Shown: positions 9,002 to 18,212, numbered from the stretch's first letter. The stretch: 64,000 nt of DNA from Gemmatimonadetes bacterium SCN 70-22 (GCA_001724275.1 MEDZ01000002.1:124001-188000); one strand, 5' to 3'. Notes: generated from the letters alone by a model not told the origin. Program-made: numbers and translations.

Positions 9002-9934
9002 TCAGCGCGCCGCCGTGAACAACGCGCTCCACTTCGCCTCCACGGCCGTGCGCCGCGGGTGCAGCGCCAGCCTGATCGCCAGGTCCGCCATCCCCTTCAC
9101 CACCCAGTCGAAATAGGTGGGGGTGAGCGAGTAGAGGTCCATGTCGGGCGCGCAGTTCATGAAGTCGATGGCGTACGGCACGCCGTCCTTCACGGCGAAC
9201 TCCAGCGAGTTCATGTCGTAGCCCAGCGCCGAGCACAGCGTGCGACAGTCCGTGATGATGCGCGCCCGCATCGCCGGGGTGAGGTAGTCGTCATCGACGA
9301 TGTACTTCCGCCCCTTGGGGTCGTAGTGCATCGGGAGGACCTCCTCCTGCCCCAGGCACAGGCAGCGGACGAACTGGTCCCACTCGATGAACTCCTGCAC
9401 GATCATCGTGAGGAGCCCGGAATGGTTGTAGTTGTCGACCAGCTCCTGCACGCTGTGGCAGACGTAGACCTCCTTCCAGCCGCCACCGTGCGCGTCCTTG
9501 AGGATGCACGGCATCCCGACGTATCGGGCCAGCTCGTCCCAGTCGAGCGGGAACTTCAGGTTGCGCAGCGACTCGGTGGGGACGATCCCGGGGACGTAGT
9601 CCTTGTTGGGAAGGAGGACGGTCTTCGGCGATGCCACGCCGAGCTTCGCCGCCAGCGCGGCGCCGAAGAACTTGTCGTCGGCCGACCACATGAACGGGTT
9701 GTTGATGACCGTCTTCCCCTCGAGCACCGCCTTCTTGAGGTACGAGCGGTACATCGGCACCTCGTGCGAGATCCGGTCGATCAGGACGTCCCACGGCACC
9801 GGCCCGTCGTGGTGATCGCCCCCCAGCCTGGCATACTCGGCGATCACCCCCTGGTCCCGCTGGTTGACCTCCTCGATGAAGGCCGGGGGCCAGGACCACT
9901 CGCGACCCACGACCAGCCCGACACGCTTGCTCAT
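9002..9934 (-). CDS. classical ATP-grasp carboxylate-amine ligase (RimK-like fold)
   Basis: 310 residues, no signal peptide. N-terminal pre-ATP domain starts KRVGLVVGREWSWPPAF; the ATP-grasp core shows Lys146 in GMPCILKDAHGGGWKEV, the adenine hinge IVQEFIEWDQFVR (178-190), and metal ligands in NSLEFAVKDG and AIDFMN (Glu245, Asp257, Asn260). This is the signature of enzymes that activate a carboxylate as acyl phosphate and couple it to an amine. ATG 9934 has AGGA eight bases upstream; the open frame beyond it is out of family. The gene follows the esterase stop by 23 bases and precedes the permuted ATP-grasp by 24, so the two ligases are produced together. Substrates unknown. Confidence 0.87.
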   Translation of the reverse strand: MSKRVGLVVGREWSWPPAFIEEVNQRDQGVIAEYARLGGDHHDGPVPWDVLIDRISHEVPMYRSYLKKAVLEGKTVINNPFMWSADDKFFGAALAAKLGVASPKTVLLPNKDYVPGIVPTESLRNLKFPLDWDELARYVGMPCILKDAHGGGWKEVYVCHSVQELVDNYNHSGLLTMIVQEFIEWDQFVRCLCLGQEEVLPMHYDPKGRKYIVDDDYLTPAMRARIITDCRTLCSALGYDMNSLEFAVKDGVPYAIDFMNCAPDMDLYSLTPTYFDWVVKGMADLAIRLALHPRRTAVEAKWSALFTAAR

Positions 9935-9957
9935 CCCGGTATCCTGCCCTTTGACGT

Positions 9958-10689
9958 TTAGTCGTGCCCCGCGACGTACCGCACGATCATCTTCTCCCAG
10001 AAGGGCCAGTCGTGCGCCCACCCTTCCCACTCGCGCAAGGCGTTGCCGATCCCCTTGCGCCAGAGGATGCCCGAGAAGTCGACGTTCTGCTGGTGGTGCG
10101 GGTCGCCCGTGCCGATGGCGATGATGATGTCCTGCCGGCGCATCGCGTCCAGGCGCCACTGCTCCCACTCGTTGGGAATGAACTCGAACGGGTTGCAGGC
10201 GTAGACGTTCCCGTCCGAGTAGTCCTGCGTCATCCCGCGGATGTCGTAGGTCCCGCTCATCCCGATGATGCGGTGGACCCGCGTCGGGTGACGCAGCCCG
10301 AACGACATCGCGTGGAACGCCCCGAACGATGCCCCGGTCGCGATCACGAAGGGGTTCCCGTTCACGTGATGCGTGAAGGGGAGGAGCTCGTCGGTGAGGT
10401 AGCGGTCGAACTGGAGATGCCGCCAGGCCCGCTCCCCCGGGTGCACCGACTTGTCGTACCAGCTGTCGTCGTGGTTGGTGTCGAGGCACCACAGCTGCAA
10501 CCACCCCTGCTGGATGTGCTCGTGCAGCACGTCCGGCATGTAGCGGTTGGGCCACTCGTTGTGGTCCCCCATCGTCGTGGGGAAGGCCAGGAGGCGGGCG
10601 CCGCCATGCCCGAACCAGCGCACGTGCATGTGCCGCTTGACCAGCGGGGAGTACCACACGTGATGGTGACCGCGGACGCGCGTGCTCAC
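9958..10689 (-). CDS. esterase, alpha/beta hydrolase
   Basis: 243 residues, no signal peptide. The nucleophile elbow is GASFGAF with Ser121 (Gly-Ala-Ser-Phe-Gly), followed by HAMSFGLRHP; the N-terminus VWYSPLVKRHMHVRWFGHGG and LLAFPTTMGDHNEWPN resembles the putative esterase family (PF00756-like) whose members act on feruloyl, enterochelin or peptide-siderophore esters. The GTG start at 10689 overlaps the upstream esterase stop by four bases (GTGA), evidence of translational coupling. Acid and base of the triad are not certain; IIIAIGTGDPHHQQN is the likely Asp region. Second gene of the ligase cassette: it may load, release or trim the product. Confidence 0.85.
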   Translation of the reverse strand: MSTRVRGHHHVWYSPLVKRHMHVRWFGHGGARLLAFPTTMGDHNEWPNRYMPDVLHEHIQQGWLQLWCLDTNHDDSWYDKSVHPGERAWRHLQFDRYLTDELLPFTHHVNGNPFVIATGASFGAFHAMSFGLRHPTRVHRIIGMSGTYDIRGMTQDYSDGNVYACNPFEFIPNEWEQWRLDAMRRQDIIIAIGTGDPHHQQNVDFSGILWRKGIGNALREWEGWAHDWPFWEKMIVRYVAGHD

Positions 10690-11588
10690 TCGGTCGCCTC
10701 CGCGTCGCGCTCGCCGATGGCGTCGTCGACCCAGTGGTCGTCCTCGGCCAGCTCGTCGTCGTGCTCGTGATGACCGGCCGCGGAATGCGCATCGCGCAGG
10801 AGGAAGGGGAGCGCGTGGCGCATGCGGCGCCCCCACGCCTCCTCGTTATGCACCCCGCCCTCGTCCTCCACCCACGACAGTGTCTCTCCCATCACGTATC
10901 CCTTCTCCAGCAGGAGGTCGCGCATGGCGCGCGCGTTGGCCAGCGTCCCCGTCCCCTCGCGGGTGCCCACGTCGAGGTACAGGCGCCCCGGAGTGTACGG
11001 GGCGGAGCGCACGTACGGGAAGATCGCCCCCTCCGCGAACCAGAGCGCGGGAGACAGCACCCCCGCGAAACCGAAGGCGTGCGGGGCCCGGAAGAAGGCA
11101 TACAGCGAGATCAGCCCCCCCATCGACGAGCCCACGATCCCCGTCCCCACTCGGTCGCGCAGCGTGCGGTACTGGGCGTCGACCAGCGGCTTCACGGTGC
11201 GCAGGACGAAGTCGACGTAGGCGTCACCCGCTCCGCCCCCGGCCTGGGCATCCACGAACGGCGAGTATTCCCGCAGGCGGTCGACCCCCATGTTGGGAAT
11301 GGCGACCACGATCGCTCGTCGGCCCTGCCGGTGCGCCCGCGCCATCGCGAGGTCGACCCCCCACTCCCCGGCGAACGACGTCGTCGGGTCGAAGAGGTTC
11401 TGCCCGTCGTGCATGTAGATGACCGGGTAAGGGTCGTGCGACCGGTGGTAGTGTGCCGGGAGGTACACGGAGATGTCGCGCCGGTTGCCGAGCTCCGGCG
11501 ACTCGACATCGGGAATGACCTCCAGCGTCCCGGGAGGGGGGCGGCGCCGGGCGGCCCATTTGCGAAGGTATTGGGTGCTGACGTACAT
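10686..11588 (-). CDS. esterase, enterochelin-esterase-like alpha/beta hydrolase
   Basis: 300 residues, first gene of the ligase cassette. MYVSTQYLRKWAARRR leads into a clear hydrolase: DISVYLPAHY, PVIYMHDGQNLFDP, VVAIPNMGVDRLREY, nucleophile Ser155 in GIVGSSMGGLISLYA, and the catalytic His in EDEGGVHNEEAW. No signal peptide, so cytoplasmic. The family (COG2819-type) cleaves esters of peptidic siderophores and similar molecules. The C-terminal 30 residues are rich in His, Glu and Asp (AAGHHEHDDELAEDDHW), possibly metal-binding. ATG 11588 begins the conserved part; the long open frame upstream overlaps the neighbour and is an artefact. Its stop overlaps the next gene by four bases. A strong hairpin separates it from the glycoside hydrolase upstream. 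Confidence 0.87.
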   Translation of the reverse strand: MYVSTQYLRKWAARRRPPPGTLEVIPDVESPELGNRRDISVYLPAHYHRSHDPYPVIYMHDGQNLFDPTTSFAGEWGVDLAMARAHRQGRRAIVVAIPNMGVDRLREYSPFVDAQAGGGAGDAYVDFVLRTVKPLVDAQYRTLRDRVGTGIVGSSMGGLISLYAFFRAPHAFGFAGVLSPALWFAEGAIFPYVRSAPYTPGRLYLDVGTREGTGTLANARAMRDLLLEKGYVMGETLSWVEDEGGVHNEEAWGRRMRHALPFLLRDAHSAAGHHEHDDELAEDDHWVDDAIGERDAEATE

Positions 11589-11677
11589 GCGTCGGGTTCG
11601 GGGCACCCAGTCGGCGGGCCGGCTCGAGGCCACGGCCGTTGGGCCGCGGTCACGCGGGTGCCGCAAGGTGGTGACGA

Positions 11678-11707
11678 GGTGGGGGAGGGGGAAGGTCGTC
11701 CCCCACC
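11678..11707 (-). terminator. hairpin after the glycoside hydrolase gene
   Basis: Nine-base stem (GGTGGGGGA pairing with TCCCCCACC) around a 12-base loop, starting ten bases after the TAG stop of the upstream gene. No T run follows on the minus strand, so intrinsic termination is probable but not certain. It would isolate the glycoside hydrolase transcript from the ligase cassette. Confidence 0.5.
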
Positions 11708-11716
11708 ACTTCGGGC

Positions 11717-13996
11717 CTACTCCGCACGCACCACCACGCCCTCGAGCCCTCCGACCCGAAGCCGCAGCGCCATCGCCCCACTCCCCACGCGCCCTACCAC
11801 CTCTCCCCTCCCCTCCACGCCGTACCGCACCAGTCGCGCCCCCAGGCGCATCCCGTAACGGCGCGGATCGAAGCGCACCTCCACCTCGCGCGCGTCGTCG
11901 GCGATGCTGGCCAGCGCCAACGCCGCACGGCCGTCCCGCGCCTTCCACGCTCCCGCCAGCACCAGCGGCGCGCGGACCCTCGCCTCCGTCGCCCCGCCCA
12001 GCCGCGCCGCATAGATCGACACGCGCGACATCAGCACGTCGGCGCTGTCGACGACCACCTCGGGGGCGCGCAGCATCGTCCCCTCCTGGAACCAATGACG
12101 GAAGCCGTAGCGGAGCTTCGCCAGTCGCTCCAGGTAGTCGATCTCCCGGCGACGCTTCGTCAGCTGCTCGGGAAGGAAGTTGGCGATCGTCGGCTGCATC
12201 CCCCATACGAACATGCGTGCCTGCTCCAGCAGGTACTGCTGCCGGTACTTGAGGTCGAGCAGTGTCATCGCGTTGGCCGGGCGCGTCTTCTCCGGCCACA
12301 GATCGTCGTAGGGCGGCCAGGTCAGCGAGCCGTACGTCCCGTAGGTGACCGCGTACGGATGGTACGCCGCCTGGAAGATCGGGAGCACCTCCCACCCGCT
12401 CGCCGGGTCGACGTAGCGCTCCTGGCTCACCTGAAGCGTCAGGAAGGCGTCGAGGTCGGGGAGCCAGCTCTCGCCACCCCCCTCGCCCGCGAAGCCTAAC
12501 GGGAGGGTGCCGCCGCGCTGGCGCAGGTCCCGGGCCAGCGCACGGAAGCCGTCCATCCAGTAGTGCCCGCCCCCCACCGGATGGCCGTGATCGGGGCTCC
12601 AGCACGCCAGGCTCAGCACCGCCTGGTCCATGTAGATCCCGTCCAGCTTGTACTGGTGGATCACCGTGTCGGCGATCCCCGCGTACTTGTCGCGCCAGAA
12701 CTGCGTCGAGACGTCCATCGGCGCGCACGGCGAGGGGGCGAACACCATGTACGTCTCCTTGCGCACCGTCCCGTCACGCTCGCGCACGGCCCAGCGCTCG
12801 GCGTTCTCCCGCGTCCAGCTCGGCGTCTCGGTACACCAGAGCCGCTGGTTCATGTAGACGATGGCGTGCAGCCCGGCCTCGTGCGCCCGCGCCACCGCCT
12901 GCGTGAACGCCTCGGCGCCCTCGCGCGGGGGGAGGTAGTCGGGGAACGACGTGTCGTACGGCCCATGGTGCCACCAGTGCCAGAAGACGCTCACCCGGAG
13001 CCCGGCGTCGCGTTGCAGCTCGGCGGCCGGTTCGAGGACCACGTTCGAGCGCCCGCGGTTCCAGACCCAGATCCCGGTGTCCCGGATCCACTGGGGCGAC
13101 TTGCCGGTGGCGAAGCGGCTCTCGCGCGCCCAGTACTGCCGCGTCCCCCACGCCCGGTAGCGCTCGATGGCCGAGAACCAGTCGCCGCGCACGATCCCGA
13201 CCAGGACGGCGTAGGCGGGAGAATAGCGCGCGTTCTTCCCGGGGTCGGAGAGGGCGTGCACCACGTCGTACCCGGCCTTGCCGTCCGCATCGCCCCACAG
13301 GGCGAACTGCTTGCGATAGGCGAGGGTATCGTCGGACGCGAAGTAGAGCCCCCCGCGCGCAGGGGCCGTGAACGAGATGGCCTGCAGCGAGAGCTGCCCG
13401 GGGTACGTCCATTCCAGCCGCCGCCCCGTCCCGTCGGGGCCGGCCAGGAGGCGGCGCGGCTCGCGGGTGCGCTCCCCCATCCACTGCGGGACGGCCAGCT
13501 CCTCGCGCGTCCCCAGCGGGCCGATTCCGGTCACCCGCGGAAAGTGCAGCTGCTCCACCGCCAGGCCGCCGATGCCGGCCAGCGCGATGTGCCAGGCCGT
13601 GGTCGTGTCGCGTCGCGCCGTGACCGTGGCCGTCACCTGCAACGACTCGTGCCCCGGGAAGTCGCGCCACGAGAGCTCGAGCCCCCCTCCGCCAAGCCGG
13701 CGCCAGCTGAAGCGCCGAGCCTGGGCGGCGTGGATGCGGGACGGGGTCGTCCCCGGCGAGAGCACGATGCTCCACACCCCGATCGAGTCCGACGCCGCCC
13801 CCGCGAGTTGCCACCCATCGGCGTCACGCAACGACTCGATGTGGCCGTCGACGGGGGAGAGCCGCAGGCGAAGTCCGGGGGATTGGATTTCGGGGAGAGC
13901 GGGGCGTGCCGCACCGGGTCCCTGAGCCGGGAGCGGCGTCGAGGCCAGGAGGAGGGCCAGGGCGAGGGAGCCTTTCGGCGAAGTCATCCGTTTCAC
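11717..13996 (-). CDS. secreted glycoside-hydrolase-like protein (DUF6259 type)
   Basis: About 759 residues with a signal peptide (KRMTSPKGSLALALLLASTPLPAQG). The first half is a beta-sandwich (GLRLRLSPVDGHIESLRDADGWQ), followed by a TIM-barrel region: RVSVFWHWWHHGPYD, EAGLHAIVYMNQRLW, KLDGIYMDQAV (candidate nucleophile Asp) and LPLGFAGEGGGESW (candidate acid). This arrangement matches the DUF6259 group related to alpha-galactosidase-like glycoside hydrolases; specific sugar unknown. GTG 13996 is chosen because GAGG lies ten bases upstream and it supplies the basic n-region; ATG 13987 is the alternative. A -10-like TATACT lies on this strand at 14105-14110 without a convincing -35. The neighbourhood (DUF5916, GH9) suggests polysaccharide use. 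Confidence 0.83.
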   Translation of the reverse strand: MKRMTSPKGSLALALLLASTPLPAQGPGAARPALPEIQSPGLRLRLSPVDGHIESLRDADGWQLAGAASDSIGVWSIVLSPGTTPSRIHAAQARRFSWRRLGGGGLELSWRDFPGHESLQVTATVTARRDTTTAWHIALAGIGGLAVEQLHFPRVTGIGPLGTREELAVPQWMGERTREPRRLLAGPDGTGRRLEWTYPGQLSLQAISFTAPARGGLYFASDDTLAYRKQFALWGDADGKAGYDVVHALSDPGKNARYSPAYAVLVGIVRGDWFSAIERYRAWGTRQYWARESRFATGKSPQWIRDTGIWVWNRGRSNVVLEPAAELQRDAGLRVSVFWHWWHHGPYDTSFPDYLPPREGAEAFTQAVARAHEAGLHAIVYMNQRLWCTETPSWTRENAERWAVRERDGTVRKETYMVFAPSPCAPMDVSTQFWRDKYAGIADTVIHQYKLDGIYMDQAVLSLACWSPDHGHPVGGGHYWMDGFRALARDLRQRGGTLPLGFAGEGGGESWLPDLDAFLTLQVSQERYVDPASGWEVLPIFQAAYHPYAVTYGTYGSLTWPPYDDLWPEKTRPANAMTLLDLKYRQQYLLEQARMFVWGMQPTIANFLPEQLTKRRREIDYLERLAKLRYGFRHWFQEGTMLRAPEVVVDSADVLMSRVSIYAARLGGATEARVRAPLVLAGAWKARDGRAALALASIADDAREVEVRFDPRRYGMRLGARLVRYGVEGRGEVVGRVGSGAMALRLRVGGLEGVVVRAE

Positions 13997-14287
13997 GGCG
14001 TGTCGACCTCGAGCGTGCGGAGCCGGCGATGCTGCGGTCTGGTCGTGTACGCGCATCGTGGCCCGTTCGTGGTTGTCGAGCCAGCAATGGAGCAGTTTCT
14101 AAACAGTATAGCGTCGTTGATTCCTCCACGCCCCCCATTTGCGCCACCGGGCCCCCTCGTGGATGTCGTCCGCCGCACCTCCCTCCAAACGTCGGCGCCC
14201 ACCGCCGCGTATCATAGGATTGGTACCCGACCCGCGTTCGCCGGCTGCGTCCCGGCGAGCTGCTCGCTCTTCTCCCGCCCTCAGCAC

Positions 14288-17035
14288 GTGATTCGTGATT
14301 CCATCGCTGCCGCGCTGGCGGCGGTTTTCGTCTTGGCGGCTCCCCCGGCGCCCGCGCAGGAAGTGGCGCCCGACGCCGTGTCCAACGGCGAGCGGAGCGC
14401 CTTCGTCCGCCGCACGCTGCGGGCCGCCCCGCGCGTCGGGGAGATCCAGCTCGACGGTCGGCTGGACGACGCCGCGTGGCAAGGGGCGAGCGTTGCCTCC
14501 GGCTTCGTCCAGCGCCTCCCGGTGGAGGGAGCACCCGCCAAGGAACAGACCGAGGTCCGCGTCCTGATCGACGGGTCGGCGGTTTGGGTCGGGGCGCGCA
14601 TGTACGACCGCGAGCCGCACACCATCGCGCGACAGGTGGTGCGCCGCGACCAGGACGCGCAGGCCGACTACATCGAGGTCGCCTTCGACTCCAACCTCGA
14701 CCGACGCACCGGCTTCCTCTTCCGCGTGAGCGCGGCCAACGTGCAGCGCGACGAATACATCTTCGACGACAACGAGCGCGATCGGGCGTGGGACGCCGTG
14801 TGGAGCTCGGCGGTCGCCTTCGACTCGCTGGGATGGACGGCCGAGCTTCGGATCCCGCTCTCGCAGCTTCGCTTCCGCGACTCGGACGAGGCGCAGGAGT
14901 GGGGGGTCAACTTCGCCCGCCGCCGCGTGCGCACCAACGAGGAAACGCATTTCGCCCTCGTCTCCCGGCTGCAACGCGGGCTCGTCTCGCAGTTCGGGCA
15001 GCTGCAAGGCGTGACCGTCCGTGGCGCGCGGCGCCTCGAGCTTCGCCCCTACGTGCTGGGCTCGCTCTTTCGGGGGACCGGCGAACCCGGCAACCCCTTC
15101 CGCACGGGGCGCGACCACGGGTCGCGCCTCGGCGCCGACGTGCGCATCGGCCTCGGCGGGCAGTTCACCCTCGACGCCACCGTCAACCCCGATTTCGGCC
15201 AGGTAGAGGCGGACCCGGCGGTGATCAACCTCTCCGCCTTTGAGCAGTTCTTCGAGGAGCGCCGCCCCTTCTTCGTGGAGGACGCGCGCATCTTCGACTT
15301 CTCGCTCTCCGGCGGGCGCAATCGCCTCTACTACTCGCGCCGGATGGGGCGCGCCCCCCGCGGCTCCGCCCCCGAGGGAGCACTCTTCGCCGACATCCCC
15401 ACATCGACTGACATCCTCGGCGCCGCCAAGCTCACCGGACGCACCACGCGCGGCCTCTCACTGGGGCTGCTGGCCGCCGTCACCCAGCAGGCCGACGGAC
15501 AGACCTACCTCTCCGAGGCGCAGCCGACCCGCGCGTTCCTCGTCGAGCCGCGCGCCGAATCGGGGGTGTTGCGCGCGCGGCAGGACTTCAACGGTGGCGC
15601 CTCGACCATCGGCCTCATCGGCACGGCGCTGCGTCGCGACCTCCCGAGCGATGGTTCGTTCGACTTCCTCCCCGCTTCGGCCTTCAACGGCGGGATCGAC
15701 TGGGAGCACCAGTGGCGCGACCGCACGTGGGCCTTCTTCGGCTACGTGGCCGGGAGCCACGTGCGCGGCGACTCCATCGCCATGCTCCGCATCCAGACCG
15801 CCAGCAACCACTTCTTCCAGCGCCCCGATTCCCGGACTCTCGGCGTCGACTCGAGCGCCCGCGCGATGTCGGGAGTCGATTGGCGCATGACGCTCGAGAA
15901 GCGGCGCGGCGCGCACTGGACCGGCTCCGTGTGGGCAGCCGAGGTGACCCCGGGATTCGAGGTGAACGACGCCGGCTTCAGCACGCGACAGGAGGTGCTG
16001 GACGGAGGCGCCCGGGTGCAGTACCGCGAGATCACCCCGGGACAGCTCCTGCGCTCGTACACCGTGTCGGCCTCCACCTTCCACAACTGGAGCCACGACG
16101 CGGTGGCCGGGGGCGCCAGCGCCGCCGCGTGGGGACGCGCGCACGTCGGCGGCGCGGTGCAACTGAACGCGAACCTCGAGTTCAACAACTTCTGGCGCCT
16201 CGAGGCCAATGCACAGGCACATCCGGAGATGGTCGACCGCGTCGGGACGCGGGGCGGGCCGTTGATGCTGCAGCCGCGCTCGTTCGACATGCGACTCTCC
16301 CTCCGGACCGACTCGCGCGCGCGCCTCGCGTTGGAGCCGAGCGTCTTCGCGCGCCGCAACGCGCTCGGCGGCGGCGACGAGTTCCAGGGTGCGCTCGAGA
16401 TCACCCTACGTCCGTCGGCACGCCTCGCGATCGAGGTGGAACCGCGATTCACCCGCGCCAGCATCGGGGCGCAGTACGTCGCCACGGCCGACGGGACCGA
16501 CTTCGCCCCCACCTACGGCTCGCGGTACCTGTTCGGCGAAGTGGCGCGCCGCGAGCTGGCACTCCCCACGCGCATCAACGCCGCCTTCTCGCCGACGCTG
16601 AGCTTCCAGCTGTTCGCGCAGCCGCTCCTCTCGTCGGGCGACTACGCCAACTACAAGCAGCTTGCCGCCGCGTCGAGCTTCCGCTTCACGCGCTTCGGCG
16701 AGGGGAGGGCCCAGGAGAACGGGGGGGCCGTGCGCTGCCAGGGAGGGGGGACGTGCGTCGATGCCGACCTGGTGCGCCACTTCGACCTGGACGGCGACGG
16801 CCGCTCCGACTTCACCGTGGACGAGCAGGACTTCAACGTGCGCTCGCTGATCGGCAACGCGGTCGTCCGCTGGGAATATCGCCCCGGGTCGACGATCTTC
16901 CTGGTCTGGCAGCGCCGGCAGCGCAGCGACATCGTGCGTGGCGACTTCGTGATGCGCCGCGACTGGGCAGCGATGATGCGGGCGCCGACCGACAACACCT
17001 TCCTCGTCAAGGTGAGCTACTGGTTACCGCTGTGA
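14288..17035 (+). CDS. DUF5916 outer-membrane protein with CBM9-like N-terminus
   Basis: 915 residues. Signal peptide IAAALAAVFVLAAPPAPAQE, then a carbohydrate-binding family-9-like domain (IQLDGRLDDAAWQGA; VWVGARMYDREP; QADYIEVAFDSNLDRR; WTAELRIPLSQLRF) and a long region of amphipathic beta strands typical of the DUF5916 barrel: DATVNPDFGQVEADPAVINL and EEDRRPFFVE-like EERRPFFVEDARIF. The last residues are YWLPL, an aromatic-ended barrel terminus less canonical than Phe. Probably binds glycans at the outer membrane; transport or enzymatic function not established. The start is GTG 14288: the open frame upstream to 12563 is antisense to the glycoside hydrolase and is noise. No clear ribosome site. 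The 291 bases to the divergent gene hold its promoter; a TATCAT/TAGGAT segment near 14210 is the only AT-rich candidate. Confidence 0.88.
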   Translation: MIRDSIAAALAAVFVLAAPPAPAQEVAPDAVSNGERSAFVRRTLRAAPRVGEIQLDGRLDDAAWQGASVASGFVQRLPVEGAPAKEQTEVRVLIDGSAVWVGARMYDREPHTIARQVVRRDQDAQADYIEVAFDSNLDRRTGFLFRVSAANVQRDEYIFDDNERDRAWDAVWSSAVAFDSLGWTAELRIPLSQLRFRDSDEAQEWGVNFARRRVRTNEETHFALVSRLQRGLVSQFGQLQGVTVRGARRLELRPYVLGSLFRGTGEPGNPFRTGRDHGSRLGADVRIGLGGQFTLDATVNPDFGQVEADPAVINLSAFEQFFEERRPFFVEDARIFDFSLSGGRNRLYYSRRMGRAPRGSAPEGALFADIPTSTDILGAAKLTGRTTRGLSLGLLAAVTQQADGQTYLSEAQPTRAFLVEPRAESGVLRARQDFNGGASTIGLIGTALRRDLPSDGSFDFLPASAFNGGIDWEHQWRDRTWAFFGYVAGSHVRGDSIAMLRIQTASNHFFQRPDSRTLGVDSSARAMSGVDWRMTLEKRRGAHWTGSVWAAEVTPGFEVNDAGFSTRQEVLDGGARVQYREITPGQLLRSYTVSASTFHNWSHDAVAGGASAAAWGRAHVGGAVQLNANLEFNNFWRLEANAQAHPEMVDRVGTRGGPLMLQPRSFDMRLSLRTDSRARLALEPSVFARRNALGGGDEFQGALEITLRPSARLAIEVEPRFTRASIGAQYVATADGTDFAPTYGSRYLFGEVARRELALPTRINAAFSPTLSFQLFAQPLLSSGDYANYKQLAAASSFRFTRFGEGRAQENGGAVRCQGGGTCVDADLVRHFDLDGDGRSDFTVDEQDFNVRSLIGNAVVRWEYRPGSTIFLVWQRRQRSDIVRGDFVMRRDWAAMMRAPTDNTFLVKVSYWLPL

Positions 17036-17090
17036 TGCATCGCTCCCGCGACTCCGCGCCCCCCACTCCACCCAGTTCCCCGTTCCGCTC

Positions 17091-17294
17091 ATGAGTGCAC
17101 CGCGTGCGGCCCGCGTCGGCCTGGCGATCGGCGCCGTGATGGCGGCCCTTGGCGCCTTCCTCGCGCTCCGGCTCCTGGCCTTCGGCGCCGCGCCCGTCAC
17201 CGGCCAGTCATGGCTGGACATCGCGTTCGCGTTCTTCTTCGTGGCGCGCGGTGCCCTGCAGTTCCGCCGCTGGCGACAGGCAACGGAGCGCTAG
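17091..17294 (+). CDS. small two-helix membrane protein
   Basis: 67 residues, ATG start, 55 bases after the DUF5916 gene on the same strand. Two hydrophobic segments (VGLAIGAVMAALGAFLALRLL and WLDIAFAFFFVARGAL) separated by a short loop and ending in a basic tail RRWRQATER; predicted inner-membrane with both ends in the cytoplasm. No family recognised. Convergent with the next gene, 12 bases apart. Codon use is like the neighbours, which supports a real gene despite its size. Confidence 0.6.
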   Translation: MSAPRAARVGLAIGAVMAALGAFLALRLLAFGAAPVTGQSWLDIAFAFFFVARGALQFRRWRQATER

Positions 17295-17306
17295 CCGCCG
17301 CGCCCC

Positions 17307-18212
17307 TCACTCCGCGACGTAGCGCCATGGCGCGCGCACGTCGTCGCGCCGCCAGATGGTGAAGAACGGGATGTGCAGGTCCTGGATGCCTGCCCCGCCG
17401 GCACTCGGCCGGCGAATCGTGATGAACCCGATGGAGACACCGAGGTCGCCGCTCGGGGCGACGCGCACCTCATCCGGTCCCCAGGTGATGGACGTCCCTG
17501 GGGCGATCCCCGCCTGTACGCTCGCGCCGATGGCCGCGGGACCAACGATGAACTCGGCGCCGTTCCCGACGTTGGCGGCGTTGGGGTCGCCGTAGTCGGT
17601 GAATGCCTTGCCGATGGCGGGCCCGCCGCGCGCGTCGCGCGAGAACGCACGTTCGGTCTCCGCGAGCTCCTCGAGGTGGCGCCGATGGGCGGCCGAGTCG
17701 GAGGCCGCAGCAACGAGGCGCGGGGGGAGGACGGGGGGAAGCTCCGACCGCGAGACCAGCCCCGGCGCCCGCCCGACGCGCCGGTAGACGCGGACGCGCC
17801 ACGCCCCGTCCTCGCGCTCCCAGTACGCCACGTACTTTCCCGGTACGGTCGTCCCATCCCGGCGCGTCAGCGTCGTGTAGCCGTAGGTGAAGCCGTGCGT
17901 CCCGTCACCCGAGACGCCGGCGCGGATGGGAGTCCACGCCAGCCGGGCACCCGCGTTGCTGCTGTCGGCGCGCAGCGCGGCGAGCGCGGCATCGCGTCCC
18001 CGCGCGAACGACGCACTGCCGCGAACCGGGACCACGACGTCGCGCGCGAACATGCGCCCCAGGGCCGCGACCACGTCGTCCTGCGCCGACGCGGCCGCGA
18101 AGGCCCGGTCGGCCGAGAGCAGCTCCCGCGCGACGTCGGCCGGCGATCGCTGGGACATCGGGTTGTAGCTGGCGGCACACAGCGCCGCGACGTACGTGAG
18201 GGAACGCAGCAC
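17307..18212 (-). CDS. secreted double SnoaL/DUF4440-like protein
   Basis: About 301 residues from GTG 18212. A short hydrophobic leader LRSLTYVAALCAASYN is followed by two related cone-like domains: the first has LLSADRAFAAASAQDDVVAAL, FARGRDAALAALRAD and GTTVPGKYVAYWEREDGAW; the second has ELAETERAFSRDARGG, VGNGAEFIVGP and IPFFTIWRRDD. This pattern is that of DUF4440/SnoaL-like proteins, used either as ketosteroid-isomerase-type enzymes or as ligand-binding modules. The second domain lacks some of the first's landmarks, suggesting an old internal duplication. AGG lies eight bases before the start. Divergent from the GH9 gene; function unknown. Confidence 0.75.
   Translation of the reverse strand: MLRSLTYVAALCAASYNPMSQRSPADVARELLSADRAFAAASAQDDVVAALGRMFARDVVVPVRGSASFARGRDAALAALRADSSNAGARLAWTPIRAGVSGDGTHGFTYGYTTLTRRDGTTVPGKYVAYWEREDGAWRVRVYRRVGRAPGLVSRSELPPVLPPRLVAAASDSAAHRRHLEELAETERAFSRDARGGPAIGKAFTDYGDPNAANVGNGAEFIVGPAAIGASVQAGIAPGTSITWGPDEVRVAPSGDLGVSIGFITIRRPSAGGAGIQDLHIPFFTIWRRDDVRAPWRYVAE

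Noticed and set aside
10686-12728. Long frame fusing the first esterase with upstream sequence (680 residues)
   Set aside because: Upstream part is antisense noise over the glycoside hydrolase in another frame; conserved sequence starts at ATG 11588.
12563-14287. Open frame continuing upstream of the DUF5916 protein on the plus strand, giving 1490 residues
   Set aside because: This part is antisense to the glycoside hydrolase, Arg/Pro/His-rich and without family motifs; the signal peptide after GTG 14288 marks the true start.
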